Below, piece after piece: positions 55,274 through 63,859 of a DNA stretch of 64,000 nucleotides. The stretch comes from Uliginosibacterium sp. (lineage in GTDB: Bacteria; Pseudomonadota; Gammaproteobacteria; Burkholderiales; Rhodocyclaceae): positions 1-64,000 of the forward strand of contig JADKDZ010000002.1 of NCBI GenBank assembly GCA_016718265.1, given 5' to 3'. A program made the position numbers and the translations under genes. The notes beneath the pieces were generated by a model. It made no database searches and had not been told where the DNA came from. It was given only the letters and a program-made list of their open reading frames with translations. Positions within the stretch are counted from its first letter, which is position 1, and every line of letters starts with the position of its first letter.

Positions 55274-57214
55274 ATGAGCGATTTCTCGGGTATGGAAGAT
55301 CTGCTACAAGACTTCTTGATCGAAGCTGGAGACTTGCTCTCTGGTGTCGACAACAAGCTTGTTGATCTTGAGCGGACTCCGCGTGACTTACCGCTGCTGA
55401 ATGAGATATTCAGGGGTTTTCACACGATCAAGGGTGGCGCGGGTTTTTTGAATGCCACAGAGCTCGTATCTCTTTGTCATTTAACGGAGAATCTGTTCGA
55501 CAAACTTCGCAACGGCGAACTCAAGGTTACGCCAACGATGCTGGATGTCATACTGGCTGCTACCGCGTCGGTGCGGTCCATGTTCGGTGAGTTGGAGCGT
55601 GGTCTTCAGCCTAGTGCGGCAGACAGCAGCTTGATGGAAAGATTGAAGCAGTCCGTTTCCGGAAAGCTTGCTCAAGAACCTCCGCCCGCGGCTCCGGTTG
55701 CGCCCAAGCCAGTGGCGGCTCCGCCACAGCCGGCCGCGTCGTCCTCGTCGAAAGGGCCCGATTGGGATGCCTACTACCAGGCTATTACCGGAACAAGTCC
55801 GGCCAAATCGGTCGCTGTTGCGCAAGCCGAAGTCGTCGTGGCAGAAGCGGCACCGTTGGATCACGAAGAGCTTCATGTATCGGAAGAAGCTGCGCAGCAA
55901 ATCATTACGGCAGCAGTGGGGCGTCGGACCACGGACAAACCCGGGTATCAGGGCCCTCCTGGCGGGCGTCGAGAAGGCGAGCGTCAGCGTGACAATTCCA
56001 TTCGCGTTGATACCGCTCGGCTTGATCAGGTCTTGAATTTGTCCGGCGAGATCGGCTTGACCAAGAACCGGCTGACGGCGCTCAGAAGTGACATTCTGAA
56101 TGGAAAGAATGACACGGACACTATGCACGCGTTGGATCTGGCGGTCAGCCAGCTTGATCTACTGGTGTCGGATTTGCAGAATGCGGTGATGAAAACACGG
56201 ATGCAGCCCATTGGGCGGCTGTTCCAGAAATACCCGCGCATCGCGAGAGACCTTGCCCGCTCGCTGGGCAAAGATGTTGAAATGCTTCTTGAGGGTGAAG
56301 ACACCGAGATCGACAAGACGATGATTGAGGATCTGTCTGACCCGATCATCCACTTGATCCGGAACGCGGTCGACCACGGCATTGAGTTGCCGCCTGAGCG
56401 CATGTCGATGGGCAAGCCCGAGAAATCAACGGTTCGCCTGGAAGCGCGTCAGGAGGGTGACCATATCCTTATTGTCGTGTCGGATGATGGCCGTGGCATG
56501 AACGCTGAGCGCCTGCGCGCGAAGGCGCTTGAGAAGGGGCTTATATCCGACGAAGAAGCGAACACGATGGATGAGCGTCAGAGCTTCAATCTGATCTTCC
56601 TTCCTGGCTTCTCGATGGCGAGTGCGGTCTCGGATGTTTCGGGGCGTGGGGTTGGCATGGATGTCGTCCGGACCAACATCCAGAAATTGAACGGTTCGAT
56701 TGATATTCGTTCCGAGCAGGGAAAGGGCACCAGCTTTGTCATATCTCTGCCGCTGACGCTCGCCATTCTGCCTGTATTGCTGGTGTGTCTGGGAGATCAG
56801 CCTTTTGCTGTCCCCTTGTCGATGGTCAGAGAGATTCTGCCAATCGTTCCGAAGGAAGTTCAGGAACTTGGCGGGCACGCCACCATGGTGGTGCGAGGTG
56901 AGGTCTTGCCGATTGTCACGCTCGCTTCCTTGCTTGGCTGGCCGCAGGATGTTGTGCCGGAGTATGGTGTACTGATGCAGTCTGCCGAGCAGAGCTTCAT
57001 CCTGGCGATTGACTCGTTTGCCGGGCGTGAGGATGCGGTGATCAAGTCGCTGGACGACTTCAGGCCTAAGGGGGTTGCCGGAGTTACAACCTTGTCGAAT
57101 GGGCAGATCGTGCTCATTCTCGACATGAAGGAGTTGCTGACGGGTTTGGGCGAAAACCGTGTTGTGACCCGCGCACAGCTTTTGCTCGAAGGACAAGCGC
57201 TGCACGCAGCTTGA
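55274..57214 (+). CDS. cheA: Chemotaxis histidine kinase CheA
   Basis: A 646-residue kinase that phosphorylates CheY and CheB. P1 contains the phospho-accepting His50 (FRGFHTIKGGAGFL). Residues 110-240 are a Pro/Ala-rich linker without a recognisable P2 CheY-binding domain. P3 dimerisation begins near RVDTARLDQVLNLSGEIG, and P4 has HLIRNAVDHGIE, VSDDGRGMN and GRGVGMDVVRTNI. P5 (CheW-like) ends the protein. It is the last gene of the operon and is followed by a terminator. Confidence 0.96.
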   Translation: MSDFSGMEDLLQDFLIEAGDLLSGVDNKLVDLERTPRDLPLLNEIFRGFHTIKGGAGFLNATELVSLCHLTENLFDKLRNGELKVTPTMLDVILAATASVRSMFGELERGLQPSAADSSLMERLKQSVSGKLAQEPPPAAPVAPKPVAAPPQPAASSSSKGPDWDAYYQAITGTSPAKSVAVAQAEVVVAEAAPLDHEELHVSEEAAQQIITAAVGRRTTDKPGYQGPPGGRREGERQRDNSIRVDTARLDQVLNLSGEIGLTKNRLTALRSDILNGKNDTDTMHALDLAVSQLDLLVSDLQNAVMKTRMQPIGRLFQKYPRIARDLARSLGKDVEMLLEGEDTEIDKTMIEDLSDPIIHLIRNAVDHGIELPPERMSMGKPEKSTVRLEARQEGDHILIVVSDDGRGMNAERLRAKALEKGLISDEEANTMDERQSFNLIFLPGFSMASAVSDVSGRGVGMDVVRTNIQKLNGSIDIRSEQGKGTSFVISLPLTLAILPVLLVCLGDQPFAVPLSMVREILPIVPKEVQELGGHATMVVRGEVLPIVTLASLLGWPQDVVPEYGVLMQSAEQSFILAIDSFAGREDAVIKSLDDFRPKGVAGVTTLSNGQIVLILDMKELLTGLGENRVVTRAQLLLEGQALHAA

Positions 57215-57288
57215 GTGTGGCGAAATGCCGTAAGGTAGCGGCTTGAACGGTATTGCGTATTTCCTTGTTGTGCCTTGCCGCATTAAGG

Positions 57289-57323
57289 GCCTTCCCTGAA
57301 ATTTGAACAGGGGAGGCTTTTTT
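57289..57323 (+). terminator. Intrinsic terminator of the mot-che operon
   Basis: GCCTTCCCTG / CAGGGGAGGC (one G-T pair) with a 9-base loop, followed by TTTTTT, 75 bases after cheA. Confidence 0.9.
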
Positions 57324-57565
57324 GTTTTTGCGGATTACAAGTTTTGTCGTTGTTTATCCATGAGGGCACCTCCAGGCTCTGTCCGCGGATGTCCAAAGAG
57401 AGCGGGGTTCTGCATCACAAGCCGTCATGCAAAGCTGTTTGCGGCAGAGTCCTTCATTCAGGCTTAGCTTGCTGACAGGAGACTGGTTTCACGAGGACTT
57501 GGTTATCGTGAATTCGCCAGGATACGTGCGCTTTACGGCGTTTTCTGTCATTGCCGAATGCATAT

Positions 57566-57650
57566 CGCCTGCACGTGCGGGCTCAACGATGAGCCGATAA
57601 AAATCCGGGAAACGCACGCAGGCGAGTCCCGGATTCTTGATTCTTTTTTG
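57566..57650 (+). ncRNA. Structured RNA candidate with pseudoknot and terminator
   Basis: In the gap between cheA and nrdJ. Stem P1 is CGCCTGC-ac-GTGCG (57566-57579) with CGCAC-GCAGGCG (57613-57624), 12 bp. Hairpin P2 inside it is GGCTC-aacgat-GAGCC (57580-57595). P3 is AATCCGGGA (57602-57610) with TCCCGGATT (57627-57635), 9 bp. It crosses P1 to give an H-type pseudoknot, or else acts as a terminator stem, since TTTTTT follows at 57644. No gene lies downstream on this strand, so it looks like a free small RNA rather than a leader. No promoter stands out. I know no family matching it. Confidence 0.5.
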
Positions 57651-57722
57651 CCCTGCAGGTTAGAGGCTAAAGGCCGGAGTCGGGAAATGTCTTCGCCTGA
57701 CAATCAGCCTTTTGATGTCTCC

Positions 57723-60599
57723 TCAGCCGCAGGTGCCTACTGCCCCACAGGCGGTACAGAAATCGCAGCCGTCCTTGCGGATCATGGTGTGGTTGCCGCA
57801 TTCCGGGCAGGCAGAGCCTTGCATGACTTTGGGCTCTTCCTTTTCACGCGGGGTTTCGAGGATGCCCATTTCGCGCATCGGGAAGCCTTCTTCATCCAGC
57901 ACGCCGAGCATGGCGTAGCGATGGATGATGAGCTTGGCGAGATAGGCGACGGTGCTGGGCCAGTTTTGCTGGCGGCGCGTGCCGGGCACGAAAGCCATGA
58001 AGTCGCCGAGCGGTTCCGGGTAGTTCAGCAGCTTTCTGAGCTTCATGCCGATCCAGGCCGGATCGACGACGCGCATGTCCAGCGAGAGCAGGCGCGAGAG
58101 GCCGTCGAGCGCACGCGGGTAGTTGCCGGAGAGCCACATCGAGTAGGGGCGGGTGGTGCCATCCGGCAGGGTGATTTCCTTGAGGCCGAGCACGAAGTCT
58201 TCGCCGGTGGCCGGGTTCTGGATGTCGACCGTCCAGGAGAGGGTGCCGTCGGCGCCGGTCTTGGGTTCGGTGACCGAGAACACGGCATCGCGGACGGGGG
58301 TTTCGCTGGTCTGCTCGAAAGTACCCAGGGTTTCACAGCGGTAACGCACGATCTGGGCGAAGGCGGCCACGACGCCGGGGACGCGCTTGTGCTCGCCATG
58401 CGGCGGGAAAGGGAGCTCGAAGGAGGATTCGCCGACGGTGTGGGCGAGCATGTCCAGCTTGAGCTTGAGCCAGGCGTGGTCGTTCGAGCGCATGTCCATG
58501 GACAGGGTCTTGGCGACCGCACCGAGGCCGCGCGGCTGATCGGCACCGTTGACCCAGACTTCGAAGGGCAAGCTGGCACGGGCGGCTTCGCTGTTGCCTT
58601 CGGTCTGGCCGACGAAGATCGCGAAGCTGCCTTGCGGGCTGTTCAGCATGTAGGTCCACGACAGGTTGCCGTTCGGCAATTCCGGGCGGCCCGGCCAGCG
58701 CAGGCTGGAGAGCACAGGTGCTGGGAGGTTGGGGATGGACAGGCGACGGTTGGCGTCGCTGATCTGCACGTCGTGCGGCGCTTTCTTGTCTTCGCCGCCC
58801 GCCGGGGCGCTCGGGGTAACGGAGAGCACAGAACCCAGGATGCTGTTCGGGCGGTAGGTGGCGAGACCCTTGAGGCCCGCCTTCCAGGCGCTCATGTAGA
58901 GGTCTTCAAAGTCCTCGTAGGGGTAGTCTTCCGGCACGTTGACGGTCTTGGAGATCGCGGTGTCGATGCAAGGCGCGACGGCGGCCACCATGTCTTTGTG
59001 CGCCTGCGCGGAGAGTTCCAGCGCGGTGACGAAGTACGACGGCAGCTTGTGGGTGTCGCCACCCAGATGGCGGTACAGGCGCCAGGCGAAATCTTCGACT
59101 GCGTATTCCTTGTGCGTGCCGTCCACCATGCGTTTCTTGCGCGTGTAGGTCCAGGAAAACGGGGGTTCGATGCCGTTTGAGGCGTTGTCGGCAAAGGCCA
59201 GGGAAATCGTTCCGGTCGGTGCAATCGACAGCAGATGGGAGTTGCGGATCCCGTGCTTGCGAATCTGTTCCTTGACCGTGGCAGGCAGGCGCGAGGCAAA
59301 GTTACCGCCGGAGAGATACATGTCGGCGTTGAACAGCGGGAAGGGGCCGCGCTCCTTGGCAAGCTCCACCGAGGCGAGGTAGGCAGCATCGCGCATCACT
59401 TCGCTGATCCGCGTGGCCATGGCGCGCGCCTCTTTGGTGTCGTAGCGCAGGCACAGCATGATGAGCGCGTCACCCAGGCCGGTGAAGCCCAGGCCGATGC
59501 GGCGCTTGTTCGCCGCTTCCTGTGCCTGCTGGGGCAGCGGCCAGTGCGTGGCGTCCAGCACGTTGTCGAGCATGCGTACCGAGGTGGCGACGACTTTGCC
59601 GAATGCCACTTCGTCAAACTTCGCCTTCTTGGTGAAAGCGTGCTGGATGAAGCGGGTCAGGTTGATTGAGCCCAGGCAGCAGCAGCCGTACGGGGGCAGC
59701 GGTTGCTCGGCGCAAGGGTTGGTCGCCTCGATGGTTTCGCAGTAGTTGAGGTTGTTGTCCTTGTTCATGCGATCAAGGAACAGGATGCCTGGCTCGGCGT
59801 GGTCGTAAGTCGAGCGCATGATCTGATCCCAGAGATCCCGCGCGCGCACCTTGCGGTAGACCCATTGCCCGTCCTCGCGCTGGTAGGCGCCACCCGCTTT
59901 CAGGTCGACGGCAGGTTCAGCCTTGTGGGCGAGCTCGACATCGCTGTCGTTCTCTACCGCTTTCATGAACACGTCGGTCACGCCCACCGAGATATTGAAG
60001 TTGGAGAGGTCGCCCTCGTCCTTGGCGTGGATGAAGGCTTCGATATCCGGGTGATCGATGCGCAACACGCCCATTTGCGCGCCACGGCGGGCGCCGGCGG
60101 ATTCCACGGTTTCGCAGCTGCGGTCAAACACGCGCATATAGCTGACGGGGCCAGAGGCACGGCTCTGGGTGCCCCGCACCTGAGCGCCCACCGGGCGGAT
60201 CGACGAAAAGTCGTAGCCCACGCCACCGCCGCGGCGCATGGTTTCGGCCGCGTGAGAGAGTGCGGTGTAAATGCCGGGGCGGCCATCGGACTCTTCGGTG
60301 ATCGAATCGCCGACCGGCTGTACGAAGCAGTTGATCAGCGTGGCGGCGAGAGAGGTGCCAGCCGCCGAATTGATCCGGCCACCGGGAACAAAACCGGCCT
60401 CCTGGGCCTCCAGGAAGCTGGCTTCCCAATGGGGACGACGCTCTTCCGCTTCGATGGTGGCCAGCGCACGCGCCACGCGACGACGTACATCGGTGACCGA
60501 GGACTCGGTGCCTTTGGCGTATTTTTCGAGCAGGACTTCGCCAGAAATATCCTGATCTTGCAGGCTCGATACCACCTCGTCGCGGATCATGTCATCCAT
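57723..60599 (-). CDS. nrdJ: Vitamin B12-dependent (class II) ribonucleotide reductase NrdJ
   Basis: A 958-residue adenosylcobalamin-dependent reductase that makes deoxyribonucleotides with or without oxygen. The catalytic barrel includes ETIEATNPCAEQPLPPYGCC with the Asn-Cys-Glu active-site motif, HLLSIAPTGTISLAF and RRGAQMGVLRIDHPDIEAF. The long C-terminal part ends in two CxxC pairs (CPECGNH, CDFCTACG) that relay reducing equivalents. ATG 60599 follows GGGGAG; an in-frame ATG at 60632 lacks a ribosome site. The leader carries NrdR-like boxes. No nrdAB or nrdDG is in the window. Confidence 0.95.
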   Translation of the reverse strand: MDDMIRDEVVSSLQDQDISGEVLLEKYAKGTESSVTDVRRRVARALATIEAEERRPHWEASFLEAQEAGFVPGGRINSAAGTSLAATLINCFVQPVGDSITEESDGRPGIYTALSHAAETMRRGGGVGYDFSSIRPVGAQVRGTQSRASGPVSYMRVFDRSCETVESAGARRGAQMGVLRIDHPDIEAFIHAKDEGDLSNFNISVGVTDVFMKAVENDSDVELAHKAEPAVDLKAGGAYQREDGQWVYRKVRARDLWDQIMRSTYDHAEPGILFLDRMNKDNNLNYCETIEATNPCAEQPLPPYGCCCLGSINLTRFIQHAFTKKAKFDEVAFGKVVATSVRMLDNVLDATHWPLPQQAQEAANKRRIGLGFTGLGDALIMLCLRYDTKEARAMATRISEVMRDAAYLASVELAKERGPFPLFNADMYLSGGNFASRLPATVKEQIRKHGIRNSHLLSIAPTGTISLAFADNASNGIEPPFSWTYTRKKRMVDGTHKEYAVEDFAWRLYRHLGGDTHKLPSYFVTALELSAQAHKDMVAAVAPCIDTAISKTVNVPEDYPYEDFEDLYMSAWKAGLKGLATYRPNSILGSVLSVTPSAPAGGEDKKAPHDVQISDANRRLSIPNLPAPVLSSLRWPGRPELPNGNLSWTYMLNSPQGSFAIFVGQTEGNSEAARASLPFEVWVNGADQPRGLGAVAKTLSMDMRSNDHAWLKLKLDMLAHTVGESSFELPFPPHGEHKRVPGVVAAFAQIVRYRCETLGTFEQTSETPVRDAVFSVTEPKTGADGTLSWTVDIQNPATGEDFVLGLKEITLPDGTTRPYSMWLSGNYPRALDGLSRLLSLDMRVVDPAWIGMKLRKLLNYPEPLGDFMAFVPGTRRQQNWPSTVAYLAKLIIHRYAMLGVLDEEGFPMREMGILETPREKEEPKVMQGSACPECGNHTMIRKDGCDFCTACGAVGTCG

Positions 60600-60689
60600 T
60601 GTCTCTGGCTCCCCTTTTTTATGTGCTGGCATTGACGAAAGCTGCCTGCGCTGCAGACTGCGCGCAAGGCTTCTTGAAGTGCGGCGTGA

Positions 60690-60735
60690 ATACTACATCT
60701 AGTAACAGACTTGTAAAAGGGCACTATAGGGAGTG
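60690..60735 (-). promoter_or_regulatory. nrdJ promoter with tandem NrdR-like boxes
   Basis: On the minus strand TTTACA (60712-60717), a 16-base spacer and TAGTAT (60690-60695) form a sigma-70 promoter. Two 12-base boxes, ACTCCCTATAGT (60723-60734) and ACTAGATGTAGT (60692-60703), resemble the NrdR consensus ACwAtATaTwGT at about 9 and 10 of 12 positions. Their starts are 31 bp apart, three helical turns, which is the usual NrdR spacing. They overlap the -10 and flank the -35. NrdR itself is not in the window. Confidence 0.65.
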
Positions 60736-60870
60736 TTTTGTGCGCGAGTGGCTTGACTTCTTGGAGAGCCTTTCCGGACAAGCGCTGGCACGTTATTTGA
60801 GGCCGACGAACGTTGCGACGGCGCTCGCGCCGGTGCTGATGAGGGGCAGCCGCCGAGCGTGCCCTGGCGT

Positions 60871-61206
60871 TCAAGCGGAGGGGTGAGGGGCTTGAGTGTT
60901 CTGGGCGCAGGTTTCGCTGCCGCCACTGGCGAGCACTCGGCCGGCGCCAAGCGTCATCTGCTGGGCGCTCTGGGTCTTGCCTCCCAGGGCGAGCAGGTCG
61001 CGGGCCTGCAGGTTCATGGGGCCGGCGGAGGCGAGGCTGTCGTATTGCTGGATGATGCCAAAGCCAAGGTCGATCGCGCCGCCTGTCTGCAGGCTGCCGC
61101 TGTTGCTGAAGCGGCCCGTGGAGTTCAGGGACAGATCGCCAATGAGCTGCAGTTGGCCGGTGTTGCGGAAGTCGCCGTTGTTGATGCTGAGCAGCCCCTG
61201 CCGCAG
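60871..61206 (-). pseudogene. Fragment of a filamentous-hemagglutinin/CdiA-type protein
   Basis: The minus-strand frame from about 61203 to the stop at 60871-60873 encodes about 110 residues with no start codon. It has the beta-helix repeat style of two-partner-secretion exoproteins: LLSINNGDFRNTGQLQLIGD, NSTGRFSNSGSLQTGG, SLASAGPMNLQARDLLALGG, QQMTLGAGRVLASGG. The rest of the gene and its TpsB transporter are absent. The fragment's upstream side runs straight into the inverted repeat beginning near 61195. It is probably a relic of a once-larger adhesin or CDI locus. Confidence 0.7.
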
Positions 61207-61370
61207 AAGCGCATGGGAGGGACGTCTACAGCATGGCCTTGCCAGGACAGGGATGTATCAAGCGTCGGGCGGTGGTCGCCTTGAAGACCCAAGCGGGGTG
61301 CGGCTTTGCGGCGGGCTTGGTTTTGAGGGGGTGGTCGGCGCCTCAGCTCGGTTCAAGAACAGAGGGGCAA
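61195..61370 (+). repeat. Left copy of a diverged inverted repeat
   Basis: About 175 bases that reappear in reverse complement at 62238-62412 with many substitutions, roughly 85 percent alike by eye. Shared stretches include GACGTCTACAGCATGG, ATCAAGCGTCGGGCGGT, TTGAAGACCCAAGCGGGG and TTTTGAGGGGGTG. Both copies can be read as similar peptides (QASGG, LEDPSGVRL, FEGV-GAS), which may be chance or relic coding. Confidence 0.75.
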
Positions 61371-62237
61371 TATGTAAGACGTGACCCCGCCTGCACTTTC
61401 GCCACGTCCGCGTCAGGGCACCAACAGCGTCAACGGGACCAAAACCACCATACGTCCTCGGCGGACGGTTAGTGGGTCACACCCATCACTCGAGATTTGG
61501 CCCTCCACGCGAGCCACAGACGAAACAAGGCAGTTCTTCCATAACTCTGAAGATCTCCAGTAGAAATCATGGCAAGCCATCCCAACAAGGGCAATCCTTC
61601 AGCCCAACAAAAGAAGTCGGTCGGCGCCGTTTAATTCAATTGAAGACCATTTACTTTTATCTCAAGAAACTAAAATGCATTTGAACCTTTATATTGCACG
61701 GCATTAAGCAGCCGATCTCCTTTGCAATATCGGCCCATACCGGCCATTCACCCAGATTCGACAAGCTCCATCTCCGGAGCTAAATCACAATTGTTCATTA
61801 TCCGCCTTGCGGCCTTCTCGCGCCGGGATGTTTGCACTTACGTTTAATTCGAGCAGGGCACAGGCCACTACTACGCAGACTGCTCTTGATTGACGGATAC
61901 TCTCGCGAGCCTCTTTGCTGTGGAATGTCAGACATCGCTGGCTTTTCGGTCGTCGTTTGATCACCAAGTTCATCGTCAGGCCTTACCGATCAGTCGTAAC
62001 TGATCTCATGCAAACTCACAACATTGAGTCAGCAGCATGCGAACATCGGGGGCAGTTCTAACATTCATACATTTCACCCCTGTAATCGCTTTTGTTTTCG
62101 GACGGCGCGGCTGACGGTTATATAGTGCACGCCATCGCTGCAAGGTATCAGAGGTCGTGGGGTCTTGGACTATTAGTACTGCCCCCGGATTGCGGATTGT
62201 CCAGAATCCCGTCAGAAAGGTGGGCGCAGGCCGCACT
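61371..62237. other. Lower-GC gene-free segment between the inverted repeats
   Basis: About 870 bases noticeably richer in A and T than the rest. Short frames on both strands have no ribosome site or recognisable domain (for example 61785-61973 on the minus strand, 62 codons). No transposase, attachment site or terminator was recognised. It may be a decayed insert. Confidence 0.45.
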
Positions 62238-62412
62238 TTCCCCACTGTTCTTGACCGTACTGACGCGCCGATCACCCCCTCAAAACAAAGCCTGCCGCGA
62301 AGCCGCACCCCGCTTGGGTCTTCAAGACAAGCACCGCCCGACGCTTGATGCATCACTGTTTTGGCGATGCCATGCTGTAGACGTCCGTCCGAAGCGCTTC
62401 TCCAGCAGGAGC
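62238..62412 (-). repeat. Right copy of the diverged inverted repeat
   Basis: Reverse-complement partner of 61195-61370. It ends about 100 bases before the nth stop. Its outer edge (TTCTCCAGCAGGAG) still resembles the junction of the left copy with the hemagglutinin fragment. Confidence 0.75.
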
Positions 62413-62511
62413 ATGCTGCTTTGCTGACGGCGGCTGCGGCAGACGGCAAACAGGCTGTGCGATGAACCAGAAGAACGCCGCCAGACTTTGGGGCCCGGGC
62501 GCATGAAGCGC

Positions 62512-63168
62512 TCAAGCTGCGGGCAGGTCGGTCTTGTCTTGGCAGGCGCAGAGGTCGCGGACGAGGCAGGCCGCGCATTTCGGGCTGCGTGCGGTGCAGG
62601 TGTAGCGCCCGTGCAGGATCAGCCAGTGGTGGGCGTCTACGAGGTAGGCCTTGGGAACGCGCGTGTACAGGGCTTCTTCAACGGCCCGTACATCCTTGCC
62701 CGGGGCCAGCCCCATGCGGTTGGCGACGCGGAAGATGTGGGTATCGACCGCCATCACCGGTTCGCGCCACAGGGCGTTCAGCACCACATTGGCGGTCTTG
62801 CGCCCCACGCCTGGCAGCGCTTCCAGGGCCTCGCGTGAATGCGGCACTTCGCCAGCATGCTGTGCGAGCAACTGGTGGCTGAGGGCAAAGACGTTCCTGG
62901 CTTTGTTGCGGAAGAGGCCGATGGTTTTGATGTGGGCCGCAATGTCGGCTTCGCCGAGCGTGATCATGGCCTCAGGCGTTGGTGCGGCGGCAAACAGGCC
63001 GCGCGTGGCGAGATTGACACTTTTGTCCGTCGCCTGCGCTGACAGCACCACTGCGACCAGAAGCTGAAAGGGCGACTGGTAGTCGAGCTCTGTGACGGGA
63101 TGCGGGTTGGCCGCCTGCCAGCGCCGGAAGGCTTCGCGAACGGCAGCCGGGCGCATCAGGGCGGCCAT
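62512..63168 (-). CDS. nth: Endonuclease III (DNA glycosylase/AP lyase)
   Basis: A 218-residue base-excision repair enzyme for oxidised pyrimidines. The helix-hairpin-helix carries the catalytic Lys124 (LPGVGRKTANVV), and Asp142 lies in MAVDTHIFRVANR. The C-terminal 4Fe-4S cluster is bound by Cys191, 198, 201 and 207 with the exact C-x6-C-x2-C-x5-C spacing. It starts 4 bases after rsxE ends and is probably co-transcribed with it, as in enteric bacteria where nth follows the rsx genes. Confidence 0.96.
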   Translation of the reverse strand: MAALMRPAAVREAFRRWQAANPHPVTELDYQSPFQLLVAVVLSAQATDKSVNLATRGLFAAAPTPEAMITLGEADIAAHIKTIGLFRNKARNVFALSHQLLAQHAGEVPHSREALEALPGVGRKTANVVLNALWREPVMAVDTHIFRVANRMGLAPGKDVRAVEEALYTRVPKAYLVDAHHWLILHGRYTCTARSPKCAACLVRDLCACQDKTDLPAA

Positions 63169-63172
63169 CCGA

Positions 63173-63859
63173 TCAGGCCATATTGGCGTTGGGGAGCGTG
63201 TCAGGTTTGGACGCTGTTGCCTGCCGGGCGGCTGCGCGTGCGTCCAACCAGCTCTTGCCGGCGATCAGGCAGGCCAGCGCGACAAAGGCGCCAGGCGGCA
63301 ACATGGCCAGCAGAAAGCCCGGGTAGTCCGGCGGCAGGATCTGCCAGGCCGACGCGCCGGGGATGATCATGTCGATGCCGTTGAACAGCGCCCCGGTGCC
63401 GATCAATTCGCGCGCGCCACCCAGCAGGCCCAGCACCAGGAGCAGGCCGACCCCCATGGCGACCCCGTCAATCGTTGAGGCCAATACCCCGTTTTTGGCC
63501 GCGAAGGCTTCCACGCGGGCCAGTACGATGCAGTTGGTCACTATCAGCGGGACGAAGATCCCCAGCACGACGTACAACGAATGCAGCCAGGCGTTGAAGG
63601 CAAGGTCGAGCACCGTCACCAGTGCCGCGATGATCAGGATGAATACCGGGATGCGGATCTCGTAAGGAATGTACTGACGCAGGGCCGAGACCACCGCGTT
63701 CGAAAGTGCCATGACGACGATCGTCGCCAACGCGAGGCTGACGCCATTCACGAAGCTGGTGGAGACAGCCAGGATGGGGCACAGGCCGAGGATCTGCACC
63801 AGGCCCGTGTTCTGTTTCCATACGCCATTCCAGGCGATTTCCGAGACTTTCTGCGTCAT
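63173..63859 (-). CDS. rsxE: Electron transport complex subunit RsxE
   Basis: A 228-residue integral membrane subunit of the Rsx/Rnf NADH-ferredoxin-type complex, with six transmembrane helices. Family stretches are NGVWKQNTGLVQILGLCPIL, the RIPVFILIIAALVT helix and VPLIVTNCIVLARVEAFAAK. The C-terminus has a family-variable basic tail. It overlaps the upstream gene by 4 bases (ATGA) and is followed directly by nth. Rsx keeps SoxR reduced and Rnf powers reductive steps; which applies here cannot be told. Confidence 0.93.
   Translation of the reverse strand: MTQKVSEIAWNGVWKQNTGLVQILGLCPILAVSTSFVNGVSLALATIVVMALSNAVVSALRQYIPYEIRIPVFILIIAALVTVLDLAFNAWLHSLYVVLGIFVPLIVTNCIVLARVEAFAAKNGVLASTIDGVAMGVGLLLVLGLLGGARELIGTGALFNGIDMIIPGASAWQILPPDYPGFLLAMLPPGAFVALACLIAGKSWLDARAAARQATASKPDTLPNANMA

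Noticed and set aside
57593..57600. GCCGATAA as a FliA -10
   Set aside because: It lies in the P2/P3 part of the structured RNA and has no -35 match 11 bases upstream.
57558..59180. 540-codon plus-strand open frame
   Set aside because: It is the antisense shadow of nrdJ; long antisense frames are expected in GC-rich genes, and it has no family pattern or ribosome site.
60859..61284. 141-codon plus-strand open frame
   Set aside because: Antisense to the hemagglutinin fragment, whose minus-strand reading has recognisable repeats.
62006..62578. 190-codon minus-strand open frame
   Set aside because: It crosses the nth end, the right inverted repeat and the low-GC insert; a composite frame without consistent coding character.
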